The translations under genes and the position numbers were made by a program. The notes below the pieces were generated by a model, which saw nothing but the letters and a program-made list of their open reading frames with translations, searched no databases and was not told the DNA's origin. Positions 1-13,861 of a stretch of 64,000 nt of DNA are shown one piece after another (position 1 is the first letter of the stretch; each line of letters begins with the position of its first letter). The stretch is from Streptomyces beigongshangae (GTDB taxonomy: Bacteria > Actinomycetota > Actinomycetes > Streptomycetales > Streptomycetaceae): the NCBI RefSeq assembly GCF_019710745.1, contig NZ_JAHKJW010000008.1, positions 117,436-181,435 of the forward strand, in the 5' to 3' direction.

Positions 1-5052
<5,052 letters not shown>

Positions 5053-5064
5053 GCCAAAATCCTT

Positions 5065-5112
5065 GTACGCGATGTGAGTTGTACGCAATGTGCGTCGTAC
5101 GCGATGTGAGTT
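5065..5112. repeat. Three tandem 16-bp repeats before mbtH
   Basis: Units GTACGCGATGTGAGTT (5065-5080), an imperfect middle copy GTACGCAATGTGCGTC (5081-5096), and an exact third copy (5097-5112). They fill most of the gap between the NRPS stop codon and the mbtH ribosome binding site. They could be a protein or RNA binding array or simple slippage products; nothing in the sequence decides which. Confidence 0.9.
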
Positions 5113-5123
5113 GGAGGAAACCT

Positions 5124-5348
5124 GTGAGCACCAACCCGTTCGAGAACCCCGAAGGCACCTACTCCGTGCTCGTCAACGACGAGGGCCAGTACAGCCTGTG
5201 GCCCGACTTCGTGGACGTGCCGGCCGGCTGGACCGTCGCGCACGGCCCGGCCCCCCGCCAGGAGTGCCTGGACCACATCGAGACGCACTGGACGGACATG
5301 CGCCCCAGGAGCCTGGTGGAGCGGATGGCGGCGGACCAGGCCGGCTGA
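5124..5348 (+). CDS. mbtH: MbtH-like NRPS accessory protein
   Basis: A 74-residue protein matching the MbtH family in length and motifs: [19 protein letters not shown] near the N-terminus, [13 protein letters not shown] in the middle, and a [15 protein letters not shown] tail. Members bind adenylation domains of NRPSs and are often needed for their solubility or activity. The GTG at 5124 is chosen because GGAGGA lies seven bases upstream and because the family starts at this point. It is co-directional with the NRPS and separated from it only by the 16-bp repeats, so it almost certainly serves the upstream synthetase. The amidohydrolase starts nine bases after its stop, suggesting one transcript. 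Confidence 0.95.
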   Translation: MSTNPFENPEGTYSVLVNDEGQYSLWPDFVDVPAGWTVAHGPAPRQECLDHIETHWTDMRPRSLVERMAADQAG

Positions 5349-5357
5349 GGCCCGGCG

Positions 5358-6932
5358 ATGCTCTCCACGAGACTGATCAACGCCCGTTTCCGCACCATGG
5401 ACCCCGACCGGCCGATCGCCCGCGAGCTGGGCGTCTGGCGGGGCCGGATCGTGGGTCTGGACGAGGAGGTCGCCGCCCTGCCCGCCCGCAGGGTCGTCGA
5501 CCTCCAGGGCGCCACCGTGCTGCCCGGATTCATCGACGCCCACGTCCACCTGGCCTGGACCGGTCTCAAAGCGGCCACGCCGACCGTGGCACCGTGCCGG
5601 TCGGTGGACGACGTCCTGGCCGCGGTGGCCGAGGCGGCGGCCCGCACACCGGCGGGCGGCTGGGCGAACCTGGTGGGGTACGACCAGCGGGGCCTCGGCC
5701 GCCATCTGACCGCCGCCGAGCTGGACGGGGTCAGTGCCGGGCGCAAGGTGTTCCTGATGCACGACTCCGGGCACGGCTGCATGGTCAACACCGCCGTACT
5801 GGACCTGCTGCCGCCCGGACTCGCCGACGGGGACGGCTTCCTCGCCGAGGGCGACATGGGGGCCGCACGGGCCCTGCGGCCGCCCTACTCGCAGCGGGAA
5901 CTGGCGGACGCGATCGGACGTGCCGCGCACGCCTGCCTGGCCGAAGGCATCACCGGCTGTGCCGAGGCCGGCATCGGCGGCGCCCTGTTCGGGCACAGCC
6001 CGGTCGAGCTGGGCGCGTACCAGCGCGCGGGCGACGAGGGCAAGCTGCCCCTGCGGGTGCAGCTCATGGTGTCCGCCGACCGGCTGCGCCCGGTCGCGGC
6101 CCACGACGACGACGGCATTCCCCGCGCGCTCGACCTCGGCCTGCGGACGGGGTTCGGCGGCGACCGGCTCTCCGTCGGCGCGCTGAAGGTCTACACCGAC
6201 GGCGGCATGATGGCCCGTACCGCCGCCCTCAGCCGCCCCTACGAAGGACTCGACCACACGGGCCGGTTGCAGGACGATCCGGAAACCCTCACGCGGACGA
6301 TCGTCGACGGCCACCTCGCGGGCTGGCAGCTCGCCGTCCACGCCATCGGCGACCAGGCGGTCGATCTGGCCCTGGACGCCCTGGAGCGGGCACAGCGCCT
6401 GCGCCCGCGGCCGGGCGCCCGGCACCGCGTCGAGCACGCGGGCCTGGTCCGGCCCGACCAGCTCGGCCGCTTCGCCGACCTGGGCGTGGCGGCCGTGGTC
6501 CAGCCGAACTTCCTGCGGTACTTCGGCGACGACTACGCCGCGATCATGGGGGAGGAGCGGGCGCCCTGGCTGTACCGGGGCAGGGGGTTCCTCGACCACG
6601 GCATCACGCTGGTCGGCAGCTCCGACCGGCCCGTCGCGGACGGTTCGCCGCTCAGGGCCGTCCAGTTCATGGTCGAGCGGGCCTCCGCGTCGGGCCGGGT
6701 CATCGGCCCGGACGAGGGCGTCACCGTAGAGGAGGCCCTGCGTGCCTACACGGTGGCCGGCGCCTTCGCCTGCCACTGGGAGGACAGCGCGGGCAGTCTC
6801 ACGCCGGGCAAGCGCGCGGACCTGGTCGTCCTGGGCGACGACCCGCAGCGCGTCGAGGTCTCGCGCATCGGCGACATCGACGTGGTGGCGACCTTCGTCG
6901 ACGGCCTGGAGACCGGGGGGTCCGGTCTGTGA
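5358..6932 (+). CDS. YtcJ-like metal-dependent amidohydrolase
   Basis: A 524-residue protein of amidohydrolase family 3. The metal-binding HxH lies in GFIDAHVHLAW, further ligand regions are VHAIGDQAVDLAL and HRVEHAGLV, and the C-terminal beta-sandwich motif is SLTPGKRADLVVLGDDP. Length and motif order are those of a complete cytoplasmic enzyme. Family members hydrolyse amides, formamides or cyclic amides, but the substrate cannot be read from sequence. It begins nine bases after mbtH, so it is likely co-transcribed with the NRPS genes. It might trim, deacylate or degrade the peptide product, which is inference only. It is the last gene before the reverse-strand backbone genes and so marks the probable right edge of the NRPS cluster. 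Confidence 0.85.
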   Translation: MLSTRLINARFRTMDPDRPIARELGVWRGRIVGLDEEVAALPARRVVDLQGATVLPGFIDAHVHLAWTGLKAATPTVAPCRSVDDVLAAVAEAAARTPAGGWANLVGYDQRGLGRHLTAAELDGVSAGRKVFLMHDSGHGCMVNTAVLDLLPPGLADGDGFLAEGDMGAARALRPPYSQRELADAIGRAAHACLAEGITGCAEAGIGGALFGHSPVELGAYQRAGDEGKLPLRVQLMVSADRLRPVAAHDDDGIPRALDLGLRTGFGGDRLSVGALKVYTDGGMMARTAALSRPYEGLDHTGRLQDDPETLTRTIVDGHLAGWQLAVHAIGDQAVDLALDALERAQRLRPRPGARHRVEHAGLVRPDQLGRFADLGVAAVVQPNFLRYFGDDYAAIMGEERAPWLYRGRGFLDHGITLVGSSDRPVADGSPLRAVQFMVERASASGRVIGPDEGVTVEEALRAYTVAGAFACHWEDSAGSLTPGKRADLVVLGDDPQRVEVSRIGDIDVVATFVDGLETGGSGL

Positions 6933-7046
6933 GCGTCACACGCTCCCCGCGGCCCCGGACCCGTCCGGACGGCGGGGGCCCGCGGCCGCCCCGGGCGGAA
7001 GGCGGGTGGCCGCCGCGCCGGGCGACGACCGGCGGGCTCCGGGAGC

Positions 7047-7100
7047 GCGTCTGTCGCGTTCCCCGCGTCTGTCGCGTTCCCCGCGCCTGTCACGTCTCCC
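7047..7100. repeat. 18-bp tandem repeat, two exact copies and one degenerate
   Basis: Unit GCGTCTGTCGCGTTCCCC at 7047-7064 and 7065-7082, with a third copy carrying four mismatches at 7083-7100. The last copy overlaps the final codons and stop of the reverse-strand HhH-GPD gene. The rest of the 157-bp gap to the amidohydrolase stop is GC-rich with no gene. Confidence 0.85.
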
Positions 7101-7746
7101 GCGCGCGGCGCAGACAGTCCTCCACGACGGACTTGTCGAGTGCCGCCCGCACCAGCGCCGCCGCCAGGACGGCGGGTTCCGTGTCCCCGGCGAGCTCCAG
7201 CAGCCGTTCCGGCTCCCCGGGCAGGCCGAGCCGGGCCGCGCCCTGCAGCGCCTTCGCGTCGAGGTGGGGCGCCACCTCGGGCCAGACCCGCTGCACCTCC
7301 CGCAGGAAGATGTCCACACCCGCGGGGCCGAGCCCCGGCATCTCGCGCAGCAGGCGCCGCAGTTCGTCCAGGTCGCCGTCCGCCGCCCCGCGCATCCGGC
7401 GCGGATCGCCTCCCCACCGGTCCAGCAACAGCCGGGCGCCGTCCCCGAGCTGGGTCGCCGTGCGCTCGTCGTAGCGCCGGTAGCCGCCCCGGCCCAGCGC
7501 GTCGACCCGCTCCTGCCACGTCGCCCCGGCCGTCCGGCGGGGATCGCGCAGCCCCGCGTCGTACAGGGCGCGGGTGGTGGCGAGGGCGACGGACCCCCGG
7601 ATGCGGGCACCGAGCAGACAGGCCATGACCAGGGTGCGGTACAGCGGCTGCGGTGTGTCCCGCAGCCGGATGCCCGCCTCCTCGGCGAACGTACGGCCGT
7701 GTCCGGCGAGCAGGTCCGCGAGGACGCCCGCCGCCCCGCCGCTCAC
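7090..7746 (-). CDS. HhH-GPD base-excision repair family protein (endonuclease III-like)
   Basis: A 218-residue protein with a helix-hairpin-helix motif MPGLGPAGVDIFLREV at about residues 155-170. An aspartate follows at the position of the catalytic Asp of HhH-GPD glycosylases. I see no C-terminal four-cysteine iron-sulfur loop, unlike classical endonuclease III, so this is the smaller Streptomyces subgroup. The GTG start at 7746 is chosen because it overlaps the upstream DUF3140 stop by four bases (GTGA), implying translational coupling. Presumed role: removal of damaged bases in the cytoplasm; the exact lesion is unknown. It belongs to the chromosomal backbone rather than to either metabolite cluster. 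Confidence 0.8.
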   Translation of the reverse strand: MSGGAAGVLADLLAGHGRTFAEEAGIRLRDTPQPLYRTLVMACLLGARIRGSVALATTRALYDAGLRDPRRTAGATWQERVDALGRGGYRRYDERTATQLGDGARLLLDRWGGDPRRMRGAADGDLDELRRLLREMPGLGPAGVDIFLREVQRVWPEVAPHLDAKALQGAARLGLPGEPERLLELAGDTEPAVLAAALVRAALDKSVVEDCLRRARET

Positions 7747-8111
7747 GCCGGCGGCCTGGTGGGGTCGTGGCCCAGCGTCATCAGCCGCTTGCGGCGACGG
7801 GCCTCCTCGGCCTCGGAACCGGCCCCGGACCCGGCCCCGTGCTCCGGCGCGTTCCCGCGGTCCGTCTCGGCCGTGACGGTGTCCACGACCTCGTACATCA
7901 CGTCGAGGTCGTCCTCGGTGAGGTCGGCGCGGCGCTTCTGCAGGATGGCCAGCACGAGCTCGCCGGTGGGCGAGCCCTCGTGCTCGGGCGGCGGGACCGA
8001 TTCCTCCGACGCCTCGTTCACCCGCAACCAGGCGTCCAGTTCCTGCGAGGTCATGTTCACCACGCGATGGAACTCGTCCCACAGCGCGTCGAGTTCGAGG
8101 GCGTCGGCCAT
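7743..8111 (-). CDS. DUF3140 family protein
   Basis: A 122-residue acidic protein starting MADALELDALWDEFHRVVN. It contains TSQELDAWLRVNEASEES and a middle helix ILQKRRADLTEDDLDVMYEVV, the recognisable DUF3140 pattern. No enzymatic motif, signal peptide or membrane segment is visible. The ATG at 8111 is preceded by AAAGGGA, and longer upstream starts would add only low-complexity arginine/proline sequence. Its stop overlaps the start of the HhH-GPD gene, so the two are translated together. DUF3140 proteins are widespread in actinomycetes and, as far as I know, functionally uncharacterised. The pairing with a repair glycosylase is the only functional hint. Confidence 0.8.
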   Translation of the reverse strand: MADALELDALWDEFHRVVNMTSQELDAWLRVNEASEESVPPPEHEGSPTGELVLAILQKRRADLTEDDLDVMYEVVDTVTAETDRGNAPEHGAGSGAGSEAEEARRRKRLMTLGHDPTRPPA

Positions 8112-8305
8112 CGGGTGTCCCTTTCGTCCGTCCGTCGGTCCGTCGGTCCGCGCCCGTCCGAGTGCCCGCGGCGGATCGGCGAAAACACTCCCGCGGGGCC
8201 CCGCAGGGAGGGCGGTCCGGAGTGTGCGACCGGTGGCGGCGGCAGGGCTCACCTGGCGAGACGCCCCTGACAGGGCCGGACGGGCGGCATAGCATCGGTC
8301 CCCGA

Positions 8306-9085
8306 ATGGACACGATGACGCTCTGGCACATAACCCCCTGGGAGTTCGCCGCCCTCGCCGCCGCCGCCCTGCTGGTCGGCTTCTCCAAGACCGCCGTGAG
8401 CGGGGCCAACACGGTCAGTCTCGCGATCTTCGCGGCGGTCCTGCCGGCCAAGGCGTCCACGGGGGTACTGCTGCCCGTCCTGATCGCCGGGGACGTGCTC
8501 GCCGTGCTCACCTACCGGCGGCACGCGCACTGGCCGACGCTGTGGAAGCTGTTCCCGGCGGTCGCCGCCGGGGTGGTCCTCGGCACGGTGTTCCTGAGGG
8601 GGGCCGGCGACGGGACGGTGCGGACGTCGATCGGCGTGATCCTGCTGCTGATGGCCGGCGTCACCGTGTGGCGGCGGCGCGGGGCCGGCGCGGAGGCGGA
8701 CGGGGGACCGGACCCGGTGACCACGCGGGCCGGCCGGCTCAAGGCCCGCTCCTACGGGGTGCTGGGCGGCTTCACCACGATGGTCGCCAACGCGGGCGGC
8801 CCGGTGATGTCGATGTACCTCCTCTCCGCGGGCTTCCGCAAGCTCGGCTTCCTCGGCACCTCCGCCTTCTTCTTCCTGATCGTCAACGTCTCCAAGGTCC
8901 CTTTCAGCGTCGGCCTCGGCCTGATCGACGGCCGCTCCCTGCTGCTGGACGCGGCCCTGGTGGCCTTCGTCCTGCCGGGCGCGCTCCTCGGCAAGTGGGC
9001 GGTCGACCGGATCGACCAACGCCTGTTCGAGCGCCTGGTGATCGCGGCGACGGTGCTGGGCGGAATCCAACTGCTCCTACGCTGA
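8306..9085 (+). CDS. TauE/SafE family sulfite/sulfonate exporter-like membrane protein
   Basis: A 259-residue integral membrane protein with about eight predicted hydrophobic segments and the family signature pair. GFSKTAVSGANTVSLAIFA lies in the N-terminal half, and the internally repeated half carries VANAGGPVMSMYLL. TauE/SafE proteins export or import small sulfur-containing anions or other organic anions in the cytoplasmic membrane. The substrate here is unknown. The ATG at 8306 is chosen because it directly precedes the first hydrophobic helix; the longer open frame upstream is arginine-rich noise. It is divergent from DUF3140, separated by about 195 bp, and converges on the large MFS gene. 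Confidence 0.85.
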   Translation: MDTMTLWHITPWEFAALAAAALLVGFSKTAVSGANTVSLAIFAAVLPAKASTGVLLPVLIAGDVLAVLTYRRHAHWPTLWKLFPAVAAGVVLGTVFLRGAGDGTVRTSIGVILLLMAGVTVWRRRGAGAEADGGPDPVTTRAGRLKARSYGVLGGFTTMVANAGGPVMSMYLLSAGFRKLGFLGTSAFFFLIVNVSKVPFSVGLGLIDGRSLLLDAALVAFVLPGALLGKWAVDRIDQRLFERLVIAATVLGGIQLLLR

Positions 9086-9102
9086 ACGGCACGCCCGCCG
9101 AA

Positions 9103-9172
9103 GGGCGCCCCGTGGGAGGCGCCCCGCAAGGAGCGCGGGGAACTGCGCGCCCAGCCCGGACGGACCCGCAGC
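9103..9172. repeat. Streptomyces-type intergenic repeat with hairpin, likely bidirectional terminator
   Basis: A GGGCGCC/GGCGCCC stem (9103-9109 with 9118-9124, 8-base loop) runs into GCGCGGGGAACTGCGCG and CGGACGGACCCGCAG. I recognise this as a common Streptomyces intergenic repeat, from memory of other genomes. It lies between two convergent genes, so a terminator role is plausible. Confidence 0.6.
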
Positions 9173-9250
9173 CTCATCACGTCGCCCGGCGGATCGCACA
9201 TGCCGGCCGGTCCCGCACCGACGACGACGGGGACGGGGACGGAGCCGAGG

Positions 9251-11380
9251 TCACCGCCCGGCCCCGGCCGGGACCTTCTGCCCCGGCTGCGCCGGGACGT
9301 CCCGGTCGAGGTCCTCCACCAGCAGCCGCTTGGCGATGCTGTCCACGGCCACGCGCAGCTCCGCCCCCGAGGGGCGGCCGAGGTCCTGTTCGACCCGGTC
9401 GGCCAGCCAGCCGGCCCACGCCTCGCCGATGACCCGGGCCTCGCGCGCCCCGGCGTCCGTGTGGGAGAAGAGGGTGCCCTCGCGGGTGAGGTAGCCCTCC
9501 TCGACCATGCGCTGGAAGACCGGCACCAGGACCTCCGGGGGCAGGCGGCGGCGGGCGGCGATCAGCGTGAGGCTCGCATGACCCACCATCCGGGTGAACA
9601 GCTCGACCTGCATCACCGCCCAGGCCCCCGCGATGTCCAGCCGGGTGTCCGCCCCGACGACGATCCGCCGCATGGTGTCGGTCCGCGTACCACCGATGAT
9701 CTTCCCGACCGAGGTCTCCAGCCGCTGCCGGCTGCCGGCCGCCGAGGGGGTCGCGAACCCCTCGCCCAGGTCGGTGGACCCCATCCGCGCGCTGTCGCGC
9801 AGCTGCACCTGCTTGAGGAACAGGGCGACCAGGAAACCCAGCAGCGCCACGGGCACGGTCCACAGGAAGACGGTCTGGAGCGTCTCCGCGTACGCCCTCA
9901 CGAGGGGCGCGGCGGTCGCAGGCGGCAGGTCGTGCAGCCCTTCCGGACTGGTCGCTGCCCTGCCGACGGCCGCGGGGTCGGTGCCGCCGCCCCGGACCGC
10001 CTCGGCGACCCCGCCCCGCAGGTTCGGCGTCAGCGTGTTGGCGTAGATCGTCCCGAAGACCGCGGTGCCGAAGGAGCTGCCCAGCGTACGGAAGAAGGTG
10101 ACGCCGGACGTCGCGGTGCCCAGGTCGGAGTACTCGACGGTGTTCTGCACGGCGATGGTGAGGACCTGCATGCACAGCCCGATCCCCGCACCGAGCACGA
10201 ACATGTAGAGGGAGGCGAGCCAGGCGCTGGTCCCGCTGCCCATCAGGGAGAGCAGGTAGAGACCGACGCCCATCACCAGCGACCCGACGATGGGGAAGAT
10301 CCGGTAGCGCCCGGTCCTGCTGACCACGCTGCCGCTGAACACGGAGGCGATGAGCAGGCCGACGACCATGGGCAGGGTGCGTACGCCGGAGACGGTGGCC
10401 GAGTCGCCGTCCACGTACTGCAGGTACGTCGGCAGGAACGTCAGCGCGCCGAGCATCGCGAAACCCACGATGAAACTGAGGATCGAGCACACCGTGAAGA
10501 CGGGGTTGCCGAACAGGCGCATCGGCAGCATGGGCTCGGCCGCACGGGTCTCGACCAGGCAGAACGCTGCCAGTGCCAGCACACCACCGGCGAAGAGGCC
10601 GATGATGACGGGCGAGCCCCAGGCGTACTCGTTGCCGCCCCAGCTCGTCGCCAGGATCAGCGCGCTGGCGCCGGTCGCGACGAGGGCGATACCGAGGTAG
10701 TCGACGACGGGCCGGGACGCCGACTTCACCACCGGGATCGTGCGGGCCGCGGCCACCACGACGAGGATCGCGATGGGCACGTTGACGTAGAACGCCCAGC
10801 GCCAGGTGAGGTGGTCGGTGAAGAGGCCGCCGAGCAGGGGGCCGATCACGGTGGCGACGCCGAACACCGCGCCGATCGCGCCCTGGTACTTGCCGCGTTC
10901 CCGCAGCGGGATGACGTCGGCGATCAGGGCCATCGCGGTGACCATCAGACCGCCCGCGCCGATGCCCTGCATGGCCCGCCAGGCGATCAGCAGCAGCATG
11001 TTCGAGGCCAGGCCGCACAGGAAGGAACCGGTGATGAAGACGACCGCCGACACCTGGAAGACCACCTTGCGGCCGAACAGGTCACCGAACTTGCCGACGA
11101 GCACCGTGGCGACGGTCTCCGCCAGCAGATAGCTGGTGACCACCCACGACATGTGCTCCGCGCCGCCCAGGTCCGACACGATCGTCGGCAGCGCCGTGCC
11201 CACGATCGTCTGGTCCAGCGCGGCCAGCAGCATGCCGAGCACGATCGTCGCGAAGACGACGTTGCGGCGGCGCCTGTCCAGCACGGGGGGCTGCGTGGCG
11301 GGTGCCTCCACGGCGGGCGGTCCGGCGGTGTCGGTGGTCGTCACACCCGTCAGCTTCACACCGGCGGACGGGGCGCGCAT
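9251..11380 (-). CDS. MFS multidrug efflux transporter (DHA2, 14-TM type) with C-terminal winged-helix-like extension
   Basis: A 709-residue protein. The N-terminal part has the DHA2 signatures: [19 protein letters not shown] in helix 1, [11 protein letters not shown] in the helix 2-3 loop, and about fourteen hydrophobic segments to about residue 520. Beyond these lies a soluble stretch of about 170 residues ([19 protein letters not shown], then [15 protein letters not shown]), which resembles a MarR-like winged helix. Normal DHA2 pumps are 480-550 residues, so the extension is a genuine addition seen in several Streptomyces pumps. Role: proton-driven export of drugs or metabolites; the substrate is unknown. 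The start is uncertain: ATG at 11380 lacks a good ribosome site, and GTG codons about 20-40 bases further in are alternatives. Confidence 0.85.
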   Translation of the reverse strand: MRAPSAGVKLTGVTTTDTAGPPAVEAPATQPPVLDRRRRNVVFATIVLGMLLAALDQTIVGTALPTIVSDLGGAEHMSWVVTSYLLAETVATVLVGKFGDLFGRKVVFQVSAVVFITGSFLCGLASNMLLLIAWRAMQGIGAGGLMVTAMALIADVIPLRERGKYQGAIGAVFGVATVIGPLLGGLFTDHLTWRWAFYVNVPIAILVVVAAARTIPVVKSASRPVVDYLGIALVATGASALILATSWGGNEYAWGSPVIIGLFAGGVLALAAFCLVETRAAEPMLPMRLFGNPVFTVCSILSFIVGFAMLGALTFLPTYLQYVDGDSATVSGVRTLPMVVGLLIASVFSGSVVSRTGRYRIFPIVGSLVMGVGLYLLSLMGSGTSAWLASLYMFVLGAGIGLCMQVLTIAVQNTVEYSDLGTATSGVTFFRTLGSSFGTAVFGTIYANTLTPNLRGGVAEAVRGGGTDPAAVGRAATSPEGLHDLPPATAAPLVRAYAETLQTVFLWTVPVALLGFLVALFLKQVQLRDSARMGSTDLGEGFATPSAAGSRQRLETSVGKIIGGTRTDTMRRIVVGADTRLDIAGAWAVMQVELFTRMVGHASLTLIAARRRLPPEVLVPVFQRMVEEGYLTREGTLFSHTDAGAREARVIGEAWAGWLADRVEQDLGRPSGAELRVAVDSIAKRLLVEDLDRDVPAQPGQKVPAGAGR

Positions 11381-11446
11381 GCGGGGTCCGTCCGCACGGG
11401 GGGCGCGGGCCGCCGCCGCGGCCCGCCCGGTCCGCGCGGGCCCGGG

Positions 11447-12271
11447 TCAGTCCGCTTCGGGAGTGCCCGTGGTTCCGGGAGTTCCGGGAGCGTCCCGGTC
11501 CCGCGGATGCCTGCGGAGCAGGTACGTGTCCATGATCCAGCCCTTGCGCTCGCGGGCCTCGGCGCGGAGCTCGACGATGCGGGGGGCCGTCTCCGCCAGG
11601 GGGCCGGAGGCGAGGATCTCGTCGGGGGTGCCCAGGTAGGCGCCCCAGTAGATGTCGATGTCCTGGCCGGAACCGGCGTACCGCTGGAACGTCTGGTGGG
11701 CGTCGAGCATGACGACCACGTCGTCGACGCCCTCCGGGAAGCCCTCGGCCAGCCGGCGGCCCGTGGTGATCTGCACGGGGCGCGCCACGCGGTTCAGGCC
11801 GGTGCGGTGACGGGCGACCAGGGAGGAGACGCTGCTGATGCCGGGCACGACGTCGTGGTCGAACGCCACGACGCCCCGCTCCAGGATCTCCTCCAGGATG
11901 CCCAGCGTGCTGTCGTACAGGGAGGGGTCGCCCCAGACGAGGAAGGCCCCGGTCCCGTCCTCGTCCAGCTCCTCGGCGATCAGCCGCTCGTAGATCCCGG
12001 CGCGGGCGCTGCGCCAGTCGCCGACGGCGGGGGAGTAGCCCGCGCCCCCGGCGGCCCGGTCGCGCTCCGGGTCGCGCGCCTCCACCGTCCGGTACGACCC
12101 CCGCGGCAGGTGCGCGTCGAGGATGTCACGGCGCAGCCGGACCAGGTCCGACTTCACCTCGCCCTTGTCCAGGATGAAGAACACGTCCGTGCTCCGCAGC
12201 GCCTTGACCGCCTGCAGGGTCAGTTGGTCGGGGTCGCCCGCACCGATTCCGATGACATGAATCTTTCGCAC
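11447..12271 (-). CDS. cobF: Precorrin-6A synthase (deacetylating)
   Basis: A 274-residue SAM-dependent tetrapyrrole methyltransferase of the CobF type. The N-terminus KIHVIGIGAGDPDQLTLQA carries the GAGDPD motif, followed by FLVWGDPSLYDST and VVPGISSVSSL, as expected for the family. CobF methylates C-1 and removes the acetyl group in aerobic cobalamin synthesis. It stands alone here without other cob genes, which is common in Streptomyces. GTG at 12271 fits family N-termini; GTG at 12289 would add six residues. It is unlikely to be linked to the haem cassette 18 kb away, although both act on uroporphyrinogen-derived tetrapyrroles. Confidence 0.93.
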   Translation of the reverse strand: MRKIHVIGIGAGDPDQLTLQAVKALRSTDVFFILDKGEVKSDLVRLRRDILDAHLPRGSYRTVEARDPERDRAAGGAGYSPAVGDWRSARAGIYERLIAEELDEDGTGAFLVWGDPSLYDSTLGILEEILERGVVAFDHDVVPGISSVSSLVARHRTGLNRVARPVQITTGRRLAEGFPEGVDDVVVMLDAHQTFQRYAGSGQDIDIYWGAYLGTPDEILASGPLAETAPRIVELRAEARERKGWIMDTYLLRRHPRDRDAPGTPGTTGTPEAD

Positions 12272-12376
12272 GCCCCGAGTCTGCCGCACGGCACCGGGCG
12301 CCCGGTCACCGCGTCCGGCGTCAGGTCACCGCACCCGTCCGAGCGGCCCGGAGACGGCCCGGGTGGCCCGGAGGGC

Positions 12377-12889
12377 TCAGGACCGGTCCCCGCGCAGCCG
12401 CGGTGCCCACGCCCGAGCGTCCACGGGCGCGGCGTCCCGCTCCACGACGTCCGCCAGCTCACGCGCCCAGGAAGCGAGTTCGGACAGGTCCAGCCCGTGC
12501 GGACGCGGTGTCCCGCGGTCCGCGCCCCACTCCTCGACCGCCCCGGCCCCCCGCCGCAGCAGCCGCGCGCCGCCCGTCACGTTCCCCCGGGCCGCGTGCG
12601 TGAGCCCCACCGCGAGCTGGGCGAGGCCCCGCCACAGAGCCCGCTCCTCGTCGGGGCCCGCCTTCCAGGCGTCCTCGAAGACCTCGTGCGCGTGGAACGG
12701 CTTGCCCGCCTCCAGCAGCGCCTGCGCCTCGGTGACCGTGTCCCCGGGCGTGCGCACCACCCCTTCGGGCTGCCGCTCCACCCCGTCCGCCCCGTACGGC
12801 AGGGGCCGCCCGAGCCCGTCCCGGGGCCGTGCGTTGCGCGCCCGCCCCTCCGTGTCCCGGTCCCGCCTGTCGCCAGAAGTGCTGCTCAT
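12377..12889 (-). CDS. DUF309 domain protein
   Basis: A 170-residue protein whose central motif FHAHEVFEDAWKAGPDEER (about residues 63-82), followed by WRGLAQLAVGLTHAARGN, is diagnostic of DUF309. This is a helical family with a conserved H-x3-E-x3-W core of unknown function. The N-terminal 40 residues are low-complexity and charged. The ATG at 12889 is the first in-frame start after the tRNA promoter region. No operon partner: cobF lies about 105 bp downstream on the same strand. Nothing in the sequence suggests an enzymatic role. Confidence 0.8.
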   Translation of the reverse strand: MSSTSGDRRDRDTEGRARNARPRDGLGRPLPYGADGVERQPEGVVRTPGDTVTEAQALLEAGKPFHAHEVFEDAWKAGPDEERALWRGLAQLAVGLTHAARGNVTGGARLLRRGAGAVEEWGADRGTPRPHGLDLSELASWARELADVVERDAAPVDARAWAPRLRGDRS

Positions 12890-12989
12890 GCACCGATTGT
12901 GCGCCCTGCCCCGCCGTCTTCGGAGCAGGCCCCGGTGTGCGGTAGGGTTCTGTTCGCGCGATCACGCGGTTCACCGCGACGGGGCGCAT

Positions 12990-13063
<74 letters not shown>

Positions 13064-13082
13064 CTCGTACGAGTCGCAGGTC

Positions 13083-13116
13083 AGGGGCGGTTTCGGAGGG
13101 ATCCGAAACCGCCCCT
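13083..13116 (+). terminator. Terminator of tRNA-Pro
   Basis: A perfect 14-bp inverted repeat, AGGGGCGGTTTCGG with CCGAAACCGCCCCT and a 6-base loop, begins 20 bases after the tRNA. It is followed by TTGATCATTT rather than a long T run. Confidence 0.85.
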
Positions 13117-13134
13117 TGATCATTTCTGGGGCCA

Positions 13135-13156
13135 GTTGGGGACCGGTTGGGGACCG
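13135..13156. repeat. Two tandem 11-bp repeats downstream of the tRNA terminator
   Basis: GTTGGGGACCG occurs at 13135-13145 and 13146-13156. The 113 bp between the terminator and the DUF475 remnant holds nothing else recognisable. The repeats could be an attachment-site relic, but I found no second copy of the tRNA 3' end in the window. Confidence 0.6.
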
Positions 13157-13229
13157 GTGTTCCTTGACCGGCGTCAGCGGGTGAGGACAGTCGTTGCGGG
13201 AAGGGATCGCGGGGCGCGCAGCACGCCGA

Positions 13230-13322
13230 GGTGCCCCCGTGGAGGGCCGCTGCGACCAGGCCGAGCGCGGTGACCGCGAACGACCAGCCGAAGGTTTTCA
13301 AAAGTACTGGCCACCCGATCAT
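13230..13322 (-). pseudogene. 5' fragment of a DUF475 (TerC-like) membrane protein gene
   Basis: Reading from ATG 13322, the peptide contains LLKTFGWSFAVTALGLVAA, which I recognise as the very start of actinomycete DUF475 proteins. After about 31 codons (ALHGG) the similarity stops and the frame turns into sequence unrelated to the family. A complete DUF475 protein would be over 300 residues with about nine membrane segments, so nearly all of the gene is missing. The fragment begins a few bases after the RraA-like stop codon and ends about 170 bp from tRNA-Pro. This suggests a deletion or insertion breakpoint near the tRNA. Identification is from memory of the family N-terminus. Confidence 0.6.
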
Positions 13323-13326
13323 GTGG

Positions 13327-13812
13327 TCAGGTGCGGTCGGGAAGGAGGGCGATGCCGTCGTCGTCGGCGTGCAGGATGTCGCCGGGGCGGAAGGTGACGC
13401 CGCCGAAGGTGACGGGGACGTCCACGGCTCCGGCCGCGTCCTTGGCGCTCTTGCGCGGGATGGTGCCCAGTGCCTTGATGCCGAGGCGGAGACCGGCCAG
13501 GGCGACGCTGTCGCGGACAGCACCGTGCAGGACCAGGCCGGCCCAGCCGTTGTCCTGGGCGGCGCCCGCGATGAGGTCGCCGACCAGGGCGGTGCGCAGG
13601 GAACCGGCTCCGTCGACGACGAGGACGGCTCCGTCGCCCGGGGTGCGCAGCAGGTCGCGCAGCAGGCCGTTGTCCTCGTGGCAGGAGACGGTGCGCACGG
13701 GTCCGGCGAAGCCGCGGTGTCCGCCGAACCGGCAGAATTGCAGGTCACAGACGCGCAGTGCGGTGCCGTACTGGTCGACGAGGTCGGCGGTGGGGACGGG
13801 GGCGACTGTCAT
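13327..13812 (-). CDS. RraA-like / 4-hydroxy-4-methyl-2-oxoglutarate aldolase family protein
   Basis: A 161-residue protein with the RraA fold signature: TADLVDQYG at the N-terminus, [22 protein letters not shown], then [20 protein letters not shown]. The last contains the G-x-R-D segment used for metal and substrate binding in the aldolase subgroup. Members are either RNase E inhibitors (RraA) or class II pyruvate aldolases/oxaloacetate decarboxylases. Actinomycetes of this type and the catabolic neighbours favour the aldolase/decarboxylase function. ATG 13812 has AAGGAA upstream. It is the last gene of the reverse-strand catabolic set, 49 bp after the aldolase gene. Confidence 0.85.
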   Translation of the reverse strand: MTVAPVPTADLVDQYGTALRVCDLQFCRFGGHRGFAGPVRTVSCHEDNGLLRDLLRTPGDGAVLVVDGAGSLRTALVGDLIAGAAQDNGWAGLVLHGAVRDSVALAGLRLGIKALGTIPRKSAKDAAGAVDVPVTFGGVTFRPGDILHADDDGIALLPDRT

Positions 13813-13861
13813 GGGGGTTCCTTCACTGTGGTGACTGCCGCGCTCGCGGCTCATCCGGCCG

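Noticed and set aside
11447..12271. cobF as part of the haem cassette
   Set aside because: It is 18 kb away in backbone context and acts in cobalamin synthesis after the branch from uroporphyrinogen III.
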